Assembly (NCBI GenBank): GCA_001873945.1
Contig: MNYI01000232.1
Coordinates: forward strand, 1-21,248
From: Candidatus Desantisbacteria bacterium CG2_30_40_21
Lineage (GTDB): Bacteria > UBA9089 > CG2-30-40-21
Length of the DNA: 21,248 bases
Reading direction: 5' to 3'
Positions within the stretch are counted from its first letter, which is position 1, and each line of letters begins with the position of its first letter. Made by a program: the position numbers and the translations under genes. The notes beneath the pieces were generated by a model, which did no database searches, had not been told where the DNA came from, and worked only from the letters and a program-made list of their open reading frames with translations. Positions 17,101 through 21,248 of this stretch are shown piece after piece.

Positions 17101-19803
17101 AACAACATCAAAGCCGGTAAGCGTGCCAACTGCTGTTTGAGTTGAAAAGGTTGTGCCGCTGCCAGTGGAAAACTCTGAGATGAATGTGCCCCGCATATAA
17201 TTCTTCCCATCATACGGCAGGGCATTGCTTGCTGTCCAAGCAACACCACCGCCATTTTTCACATGGGTAAATATTGCCTTGTAGGCATTCCTTAATTGAT
17301 CAAGCTCAAGTGGTGAACCTGTTTCAGCCTGTTGTCCCCCCATGGGAATGATAACACTCTGCGGCAGAAATTGATAGCCCATGCCAAGCGGTTCACCGGT
17401 TATCTCCATAGAGTAATCGCTTGGGTATTGATTAGTATTGTAGGCACGAATAGAGATGTAGTATTTTGTGCCATTATCAAGCCCGGTCAGGGTATAGGTG
17501 CAGGACTGACCCGCATCAATAGGTTGATTATATGCCTGTTTATTGCTTGTGCCAGCACAGGAGACTGTCCCATAGTAGATTAAGTATCCGCCAACATCCG
17601 GCACATTGGTTGCCCCCCAGCTAAGAATAAGCTGAGAGTCCATGGCAATTGCCCCAAGATTTCCCGGCGGGGCAGGAAATGTTCCGGTAGTGATGCCGTA
17701 CGGACAATTGGAAAGGGGTGAAAGATTTCCAGCATCATCTATTGCCTTCATGGCAAGGTAATATCTGGTATTAAATTTCAAGCCAGTCACAGTAAATGTC
17801 TGAGCTTTACCAGCAGATAACGGTGCCGGCTCACCAAAAACCTCTGTGCATGAATTCCAATTTGCCTCAGTGATGAGTGCAGAATAATATCGAATATCAT
17901 AAGCTGTAACCGTACCGCGACTGCCATTATCTCCTGACGCAGTCCATGAAAGCTCAAGGGTGCTAGCAGAGGCAGTACCAACGGTCAGGTCAGTGATTGT
18001 TCCGGGTGATAGCTTGTCCACAGACACAATATTGGATAATCCTGAGAAATTGCTTGCCTCATCAAGTGTTTTCATGCCAAAGTAGTATTCCTCAGTATTT
18101 AAGGAAAGCCCGGAGATAACAACTACCTGAGCCTCACCGGCAACAGACGGTAAGGGCTGATTTGGTACGGATTTAGCATATGCCCAGTTTACCTCGGTCA
18201 GGGTAGCTGTTGAATATCGAATATCATATTTATCTGCACGACCTGAGGTATCATTGTACCAGGTGAATGTTCCATCATCACCTGGTGCAGTCCAGACGAG
18301 CATCAATGAATTATTTGTTGGATTAACAATGCTCAGGTCAGTAATAGTCCCTGGTGAAGTCATGTCCTTGGTTATGCCAGAGGCTTTGCTAACGCCAACA
18401 GTCGGAAAAAGATTGGACATTTGAGAGGATGAAACACCATCTGATGCCTTCAGAGCAAAGTAGTACTGGGTTTCAGGCTGGATGGTGCGGCTGCCAAACG
18501 GTCTCTTTGTGTCCTCATTATCAATAACTACCATATGTTCCCTTCCCCCTGCCTCAGACGGGGTTGGGATAATGCCCGGCACGGTCAGACATAAGTCAAA
18601 GTTACCCTCAGTAATGGTTGAGGTTGAGTATTTTATGGTATAGCTGCCGGCAACACCCTGTGTCCCATCACCGCCCGGTGCTGTCCAGTTCAAGATTATG
18701 CTATGGTCAGTTGGGTCCATGGCATACCAGACGCCTTGCCATTTGTACTTGCTGTCAAGGTCTGATACCTGTGATGGTGCAATATTGGACAGAACGACAG
18801 AGTTGGATGTTGGTGGAGAGTATTCGGGAAAGGCCGTCTGGGTACCTTGATCCTTATAGCAAAAGATGGAGTAATAATAAGTTGTGTTAAGGGGAAGAGG
18901 TTGATAATTATCAACAATCGTCTCCTGCCATGTATTGTAGCTGGTGGCAGTAGCATTGTAGACAACCGTAGCGTTTCCAATCTGGTTTCCTACAATATAT
19001 GTTGTGCCAGTAGCTGGTGCAGCAGTAATGGTCGAGGTGCCACGCAGAATAAGCACACCCTTGAGGCAGCCAACTGGTGGATTTTTCCATTTCAGCCTGA
19101 TACTATCGTTATTTGATTGGGCGGAAAAGTCTGTTACTGGATTAATCTTCCAATCTTTAAGGTCAAACCCAAACGAAACCTTTGCTTTTGCAGGTATCCT
19201 CACATGAAACATATCCACCAACTGGAGGTCAATGGTATAGGTGCCAGATGTCAGGTTATTAAAGGTATATTCCGTATTATTCCAGAAAAAGCCCATCCAC
19301 GGCTCCTGCTTGGTTACGCTGCCAACCAGTGTCTCTTTCCAGAGTACCACTGCGATAGACCCCTCAGCCACCATTCCCCTTGCTTCCTCATCTCCAGTAG
19401 CAGTTATGGAGAAGTCTTGTACCTCAAATTTAGCGGTAACCGTACCGTTGCTTTTTATCTGTTCCCCTGGCGATGGTGAAATAATGCTCAAGGACGGGGT
19501 GCGTTTGGCAGCTATAAAATTAACATCAGTAATATCAGCATTAGTAATGGTGCGTGTAATTGAGCCGGGGGTGAATTTCAAACCCGACTGCTCAGGGATA
19601 ATGGTGTATGTCCCTGCCCCCAATCCAGTAAATTTGAACGAGCCATCAGCAGCAGTAAGCATTGCCTTAGAGGCAACACCAGTTAAGGACACTGTAATAC
19701 TTCCTACAGTAACACCCCCAGTAATTATACCACTCAGATCATACGCCCATGCAGGTATGACCCCCAGAAATCCAAACAACATTAAAATGATAAACTTTTT
19801 CAT
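11170..19803 (-). CDS. Giant secreted multi-domain protein (2877 aa) with Fn3, GATase-like and GWNL repeats
   Basis: ATG at 19803 is chosen because AAGGAGGT (19808-19815) precedes it and a signal peptide follows (MKKFIILMLFGFLGVIPAWA, cut near A20). The in-frame ATG at 19842 would put 13 hydrophilic residues before it. Domains in order: carboxypeptidase-regulatory-like beta sandwich (about 22-95); Fn3 domains at about 218-330, 341-468, 482-591, 599-700 and 712-805; GATase-like alpha/beta domain (about 920-1135) with Ser (S1022, QGESNY) where class I enzymes have the nucleophile Cys; DUF11-like beta domain (about 1160-1273); an unrecognised region (about 1275-2140); another DUF11/CARDB-like segment (about 2150-2220); Fn3 at about 2297-2381 and 2383-2488; two GWNL modules (about 2498-2580, 2587-2674); a phosphatase-type Fn3 (about 2677-2766); and a C-terminal regulatory-like domain. 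Calcium-loop-like strings (DLNNNDFRDTGE) occur. No sortase motif or C-terminal membrane helix is seen. Likely a surface or extracellular adhesin or polysaccharide-binding protein; export route unknown. Confidence 0.9.
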   Translation of the reverse strand: MKKFIILMLFGFLGVIPAWAYDLSGIITGGVTVGSITVSLTGVASKAMLTAADGSFKFTGLGAGTYTIIPEQSGLKFTPGSITRTITNADITDVNFIAAKRTPSLSIISPSPGEQIKSNGTVTAKFEVQDFSITATGDEEARGMVAEGSIAVVLWKETLVGSVTKQEPWMGFFWNNTEYTFNNLTSGTYTIDLQLVDMFHVRIPAKAKVSFGFDLKDWKINPVTDFSAQSNNDSIRLKWKNPPVGCLKGVLILRGTSTITAAPATGTTYIVGNQIGNATVVYNATATSYNTWQETIVDNYQPLPLNTTYYYSIFCYKDQGTQTAFPEYSPPTSNSVVLSNIAPSQVSDLDSKYKWQGVWYAMDPTDHSIILNWTAPGGDGTQGVAGSYTIKYSTSTITEGNFDLCLTVPGIIPTPSEAGGREHMVVIDNEDTKRPFGSRTIQPETQYYFALKASDGVSSSQMSNLFPTVGVSKASGITKDMTSPGTITDLSIVNPTNNSLMLVWTAPGDDGTFTWYNDTSGRADKYDIRYSTATLTEVNWAYAKSVPNQPLPSVAGEAQVVVISGLSLNTEEYYFGMKTLDEASNFSGLSNIVSVDKLSPGTITDLTVGTASASTLELSWTASGDNGSRGTVTAYDIRYYSALITEANWNSCTEVFGEPAPLSAGKAQTFTVTGLKFNTRYYLAMKAIDDAGNLSPLSNCPYGITTGTFPAPPGNLGAIAMDSQLILSWGATNVPDVGGYLIYYGTVSCAGTSNKQAYNQPIDAGQSCTYTLTGLDNGTKYYISIRAYNTNQYPSDYSMEITGEPLGMGYQFLPQSVIIPMGGQQAETGSPLELDQLRNAYKAIFTHVKNGGGVAWTASNALPYDGKNYMRGTFISEFSTGSGTTFSTQTAVGTLTGFDVVVSEPGVGMGKVLGVTKSYGLKPIKIALFYSVVKDTYGQPICWEEGYFERLFRMYLWDAQEFTVIDEIGIKGGALGNYDMVIFPAVKRGYMADIKGSLTATGLTNIRTFVENGGFLYSQGESNYIAEMAGLVGTGTVDLTNRVSISDSIGQLRIEDESSPVVFARLSEKMYVLDDPMLKAMSGQSTVAIYTNAGNSPAIVVAERNRGKVILMGGHPSDKREYYPLALNPVLWAMSQKAALACDGEQKFNENVEKDVIPGLEPDVPVNVSISFSNFWDTKLQSVEVISEIPKGFKITDNSNITPIPTSQVVTDGTTTLTWTFPEVFQGRLSFSYTVFTEADALKKGETVVCQTKAIYTEGGNHVTVHALPVQMRAMMAARLVGDRALEKQSVYGVSGAGVHFDVKFPIENKEDTEARKVYIQDLVALVSPAIDPTNYRRIPSAVWNTNNGNNHSIWVTNEAYFFKDNKYPLPDEAHGIITMRFNINNWDGKTTYVFEQPKGNDSDIVIPEKYKAPVWGPGHNVPLMQKTETGDLILPAYKLTWTKLSNGTGTDQNIIQGYDYREPAIRYGIRAIELPPDGVEYPRTILMKTLPNIPDTYVVNGKVIMDAPALGFMILLGGDPIPYRELLASSGAYVPRVTDPADFPMLTYQDIWNRPHTATLRTMDPQMAKVSDFFPTVKLHPEVNDTFELFEDLNNNDFRDTGEKLFLEYDITKKAKLHLMIKTGNISTEFPDVVKPAAKYDLSRDQNVITCSIFKGLGYSLKYTGHWDCPDLQKIGNPTQPVKEFDTDMFHVLQFQQRLDAGKREQINVYATMTTYPDVHREGFMKVNDGTEYVYHTPKAGPNQYQIFNAHVQGIFAIGNNVEVTKKVAPVNIGNYGDTIYHIIKVEDPYEPRQFEMDPYLRSYGFGGLASTIFVGGRENDKLYNSRLHSGESTIVRIEVCNNLGEFGGKAYHLENVAITPDMATVPSWMTITQDVAMNTIPPIHGDLVYLLASQKENPAIYESWKGVIYFKVTTNNIPTEAKGKVWPIKFNLTCTDPDDKLKNFCNLKENTTGTVIPEAWIGVYDDQGKITTTYGKANIMTLKDGFPDFVKVKEAKLMTEGEKETFIGKMGWDVDQYPRGTSSTAYFDDLGINRDIKFNQNVPNVVFDMSSIIDPKATATTVPWTYDGIETKAFFVVVKSDTAVTNSGMKLVNTGANIAYTDHFSNTGTAASTSQNVVAHGPRVESGYILDGVRRGFNQVLTKELIMGEKNDVELRVTLSNEGDNIAEAAKGSVTLGTGVTFATSSVSPSRMNGNTVVWDDLGNIAPGAVKEVKMTVSITPPAGTSSGAPMLKPAPKKWTKAAPPSVRAAAPVQYTLINTTGIKFKDAFTGVEVTPPPIGSLTIMAAPPLLSASITLNAVGNPGSITLSWNAITAAKGYNVYRSDNPAAGTFTHIGMTGILTGYIDKTMDEDIPYYYVVTAFDGAEESQVSGTATATPGDIWPPGVVILGCTAKTGNSVTLLWTSPGDNGNKGTATLYDLRRSVSNTDGFDSYTSCAGEPLPMQAGSGQPMNVTDLLPNTTYYFYIKSQDGAGNWSPLSNKLQVTTNAAPTISTTTQLFSGWNLYALPLKPSTSYTSQTLGKAINDQGGQCTIVQSWSGGAWKTRRIDINIGDLFNIDIGKGYFVYCTTQKGFTVQGVAVKTQQLKLVPGWNLIGLSVGTMSGRLLGLPSIGTISGKLLGADILSQNGTCTTIQSWQGGQWKTLRVDLGIGDEFDIESGRGYFAYCNEGSGYSPNRITLSNVGSNTAVISYATWDKVSSWLRYGTTAASLSSLVYDVRGEGSETTKHYISLTNLAASTTYYYDIVTSGSTDDNNSEHYSFKTGAAINPVAARMVSGQVSKKGGGQVEDAIVYVRLKDTNANGDSGASGWVSTRTNSSGNFSIDLNAIRRGDGIGLFSYSQLGGDTIEVVVDGSGDGRGKKPFDTSTSTSLDVVIE
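11942..12010 (-). repeat. 39-bp period tandem duplication inside the giant gene
   Basis: The 30 bases at 11942-11971 recur at 11981-12010 with about five differences, giving a 13-residue period. The protein reads GTMSGRLLG then GTISGKLLG in the second GWNL module. The repeat is in frame, so it lengthens one loop without breaking the gene. Confidence 0.75.
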
Positions 19804-19876
19804 AACAACCTCCTTGTGAGTTTGAAATTTTTTGTAGAACAACCTATTGTTGTGGCAACCTTAAAATAATGGATAT

Positions 19877-19955
19877 GTCGGTAGGACAGACATTCTTGTC
19901 TGTCGTTTATCTCAATTGGACAGATGAGTCAGGCAAGAATGTCTGTCCTACCGAC
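19877..19955. repeat. Perfect 22-bp inverted repeat (GTAGGACAGACATTC type)
   Basis: The left arm 19877-19898 begins GTCGGTAGGACAGACATTC, and the right arm 19934-19955 is its exact complement. The arms are separated by 35 bp that also contain a shorter GTCTGTC / GACAG complement. In the inferred leader RNA of the giant gene it would form a strong hairpin 75-150 nt upstream of the start codon. No T-tract follows on either strand, so it is not a typical terminator. Confidence 0.85.
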
Positions 19956-20058
19956 TATAGGAATTTTATCCAACACTTGAGACTTGACGCGACAAATAGG
20001 AAGAAACAATGACTGCGGACTGCGATTTTTTTGATTTCGCAGAAAAGACTATATTATT

Positions 20059-20087
20059 AATATATCATTATTATTCAAAAATGTCAA
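20059..20087 (-). promoter_or_regulatory. Sigma-70-type promoter for the giant secreted protein gene
   Basis: Read on the minus strand, a perfect -35 TTGACA (20087-20082) is followed after exactly 17 nt by TATATT (20064-20059). It points toward the ATG at 19803, giving a 5' leader of roughly 250 nt that includes both hairpins of the intergenic region. The surrounding AT-rich sequence raises the chance of a false match, but the exact -35 and spacing are good. Confidence 0.65.
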
Positions 20088-20127
20088 GAAAAAATCTTTA
20101 TTTTTTCAAGTGTCTCAAGATTTTTCC

Positions 20128-20156
20128 TTGACTTATTTTATAATGTATGGTATTAT
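20128..20156 (+). promoter_or_regulatory. Sigma-70-type promoter for the tRNA cluster
   Basis: TTGACT (20128-20133), a 17-nt spacer and TATTAT (20151-20156) form a near-consensus promoter. The predicted start near 20163 lies about 12 nt before tRNA-Pro, as expected for a stable RNA operon. Confidence 0.8.
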
Positions 20157-20174
20157 AGATACTGGTTGCAATAT

Positions 20175-20252
20175 CGGGGTGTAGCGCAGTCTGGTTAGCG
20201 CGCCTGCTTTGGGAGCAGGAGGTCGAAGGTTCGAATCCTTTCACCCCGACCA
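20175..20252 (+). tRNA. tRNA-Pro (anticodon TGG)
   Basis: A complete cloverleaf: acceptor stem CGGGGTG / CACCCCG, anticodon stem CCTGC / GCAGG with loop TTTGGGA giving TGG at 20210-20212, T-arm with GGTTCGAATCC, and an encoded CCA at 20250-20252. It is first in a three-tRNA cluster. Confidence 0.96.
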
Positions 20253-20255
20253 TAA

Positions 20256-20414
20256 GGGTCTGTCACAAAATAACTGTTACATTCGGTTGCCACTTCATCT
20301 CCTCCAGCGGCGTTACAAGACTTAAGGCATAGTTTACTATGCTTTAAGTCTTGTGCCTTGCTGGAGGAGCGAATTGGCAACCTCGATGTAACACATTTAT
20401 TTTGCGACAAACCC
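20256..20414. repeat. Palindromic element C (nested inverted repeat, 159 bp)
   Basis: The outer arms are GGGTCTGTCACAAAATAA at the left and the complement of GGGTTTGTCGCAAAATAA at the right. Inner blocks CTCCTCCAGC / GCTGGAGGAG pair. The core is a 19-bp stem with one G-T mismatch at 20315-20333 and 20336-20354, around TT, containing GGCATAGT / ACTATGCT. Termini and inner blocks match element B. It separates tRNA-Pro from tRNA-Arg by 3 bp and 5 bp at its edges. Confidence 0.87.
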
Positions 20415-20419
20415 TTATT

Positions 20420-20496
20420 GCGCCTGTAGCTCAATCGGATAGAGCAACTGCCTTCTAAGCAGTAGGTTGGGGGTTCGATTCCCTCCGGGCGCACCA
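20420..20496 (+). tRNA. tRNA-Arg (anticodon TCT)
   Basis: Acceptor stem GCGCCTG / CGGGCGC, D-arm with AGCTCAATCGGATAGAGC, anticodon stem ACTGC / GCAGT with loop CTTCTAA giving TCT, T-arm GGGTTCGATTCCC, and an encoded CCA at 20494-20496. It reads AGA/AGG arginine codons. Confidence 0.96.
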
Positions 20497-20509
20497 ATAA
20501 AACAAGAGG

Positions 20510-20559
20510 GAGCAAGGACAAAGGATGATGAACTATGCCTTTTGTGTCTTGCTCTTTTT
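20510..20559 (+). terminator. Terminator-like hairpin between tRNA-Arg and tRNA-His
   Basis: GAGCAAG (20510-20516) pairs with CTTGCTC (20548-20554), and the stem continues through ACAAAGG / CCTTTTGT with small bulges. Five T residues follow at 20555-20559. This fits a rho-independent terminator, yet it lies inside the tRNA cluster, so it may be leaky or only a processing or repeat structure. The loop carries TGAACTATGCCTT, as in the core of element B. Confidence 0.45.
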
Positions 20560-20568
20560 AATATTCAT

Positions 20569-20645
20569 GGTGAGCGTAGCTCAGTTGGTAGAGTACTGGA
20601 TTGTGGCTCCAGTTGTCGCGGGTTCAAGTCCCGTCGCTCACCCCA
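20569..20645 (+). tRNA. tRNA-His (anticodon GTG)
   Basis: The acceptor stem GTGAGCG / CGCTCAC is extended by G20569, which can pair with discriminator C20642, giving the G-1:C73 pair that is the identity mark of bacterial tRNA-His. The anticodon stem is CTGGA / TCCAG with loop TTGTGGC giving GTG. The T-arm is GGGTTCAAGTCCC, and CCA is encoded at 20643-20645. Confidence 0.96.
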
Positions 20646-20718
20646 AAATTTACAGGTTGTTTAGGCTGTAGTCTCTATTTCAACCGTGAACCTGTGTAGT
20701 TAGGAGGTAATAATAAAA

Positions 20719-21248
20719 ATGGGATTAGCACTAAAGAAACAAGAAGAACAATACACATATGGAGATTATCTTGGCTGGCCTGATGAGGAAAGGTGGGAAT
20801 TAATAGATGGCGTAGCCTATGATATGAGTCCCGCCCCTTCAACAAAGCATCAGAAGGTATTTGGTGTATTATTTACAGAGTTTTTTGTTTATTTAAGGGG
20901 TAAAACCTGCGAGGTATTTAGTGCCCCTTTTGATGTCATCCTGCCAGAATATGATGAAAATGAAGAAGATTGCCGAACGGTTGTCCAGCCTGATATACTT
21001 GTGGTATGCGACAAAACCAAGATTGACAGTAAAAGATGTAAGGGTGCCCCTGACTTAGCCATAGAGATATTATCACCATCAACAACCAGAAAAGATATGA
21101 CTGTGAAATTTGCTCTGTATGAACGAGTTGGAGTAAAAGAATATTGGATTGTTCACCCATTAGATAAAACAGTACTTGTTTATAAACTTGATGGGAATAA
21201 ATACGCAAGGGCTGAAATGTATTCGGCTGAGGATAAGATTAAGGTAGG
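20719..21248 (+). CDS. Uma2-family (DUF820) putative endonuclease, 3' end outside window
   Basis: The frame is open from ATG 20719 to the window edge, showing 176 residues; only the last few dozen can be missing if it has the usual Uma2 length. AGGAGG (20702-20707) precedes the start. Uma2 motifs are clear: an N-terminal WELIDGVAYDMSPAPSTKHQ, VVQPDILVV (D92), PDLAIEILSPST (E116), and VGVKEYWIVHP (K140, Y142-W143). These belong to the PD-(D/E)XK nuclease fold. The biological role of Uma2 proteins is unknown, although they are often multicopy in genomes of cyanobacteria and candidate phyla. It follows the tRNA cluster on the same strand, with a weak ACAGGTT / AACCTGT inverted repeat (20652-20695) between. 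Confidence 0.85.
   Translation, partial: MGLALKKQEEQYTYGDYLGWPDEERWELIDGVAYDMSPAPSTKHQKVFGVLFTEFFVYLRGKTCEVFSAPFDVILPEYDENEEDCRTVVQPDILVVCDKTKIDSKRCKGAPDLAIEILSPSTTRKDMTVKFALYERVGVKEYWIVHPLDKTVLVYKLDGNKYARAEMYSAEDKIKV

Larger units (their letters stand above)
19843..20174. other. Divergent intergenic region between giant gene and tRNA cluster
   Basis: This 332-bp stretch has no gene. From left to right it holds a perfect 22-bp inverted repeat (19877-19955), a small CTGCGA / TCGCAG hairpin (20020-20042), an AT-rich tract with a minus-strand promoter (20059-20087), and a plus-strand promoter (20128-20156). It therefore appears to start transcription in both directions. Confidence 0.75.

Noticed and set aside
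19241..19819. 192-aa plus-strand ORF opposite the giant gene start
   Set aside because: It is a shadow of the signal peptide and Fn3 region on the other strand, with no domain or start signal.
20195..20521. 108-aa minus-strand ORF with GIEPPTYCLEGSCSIRLSYR
   Set aside because: It is the antisense translation of tRNA-Arg and tRNA-Pro plus element C; this string is a well-known false protein caused by tRNA genes.
20467..20664. 65-aa ORF with SSVGRVLDCGSSCRGFKSRRSP
   Set aside because: It is a translation across tRNA-Arg and tRNA-His, another familiar spurious product.

Overview
The window (about 21.2 kb, AT-rich by eye) looks like a chromosomal segment of an uncultivated, deep-branching and probably diderm bacterium. 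Reasons are the c-di-GMP signalling proteins, the MotB/OmpA-type periplasmic anchors, a very large secreted fibronectin-III protein, and many intergenic inverted repeats of kinds common in metagenome-derived candidate phyla (for example Desantisbacteria- or Omnitrophota-like genomes). That placement is inference; there is no rRNA or marker protein here to fix it.

Left part (1-5407, + strand). A complex inverted repeat (1-198) precedes a 1316-aa membrane-anchored sensor with six GAF domains and an HD-GYP c-di-GMP phosphodiesterase domain. A purine/pyrimidine inverted repeat follows, then a small winged-helix-like protein. A hicB-hicA toxin-antitoxin pair comes next, bracketed by two related nested palindromes (A, 4749-4912; B, 5418-5573).

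Middle part (5612-9520, + strand). Five genes are packed with overlaps or 0-3 nt gaps: an unrecognised 86-aa protein, a retropepsin-like aspartyl protease, an HD-GYP/REC/GGDEF-type regulator (GGDDF variant), and two tandem MotB-like proteins without MotA. The packing suggests one transcript linking c-di-GMP turnover to an ion-channel/peptidoglycan anchor. The retropepsin cassette is an unexpected leading member.

Right part (9558-19803, - strand). A pyruvate kinase homologue has most of its catalytic positions substituted. Upstream of it, in the same orientation, lies an 8.6-kb gene for a 2877-aa secreted protein. It has at least seven Fn3 domains, a glutamine-amidotransferase-like fold and two GWNL-type repeats. 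A consensus-like promoter (20059-20087, -) lies about 250 bp upstream and would give a long leader containing a perfect 22-bp inverted repeat.

Far right (20128-21248, + strand). A near-consensus promoter drives tRNA-Pro(TGG), tRNA-Arg(TCT) and tRNA-His(GTG). A third palindrome of the same family (C, 20256-20414) sits between tRNA-Pro and tRNA-Arg. A Uma2-family nuclease gene runs off the window end. The most striking non-coding signal is this palindrome family, whose core stems differ in sequence yet stay base-paired.
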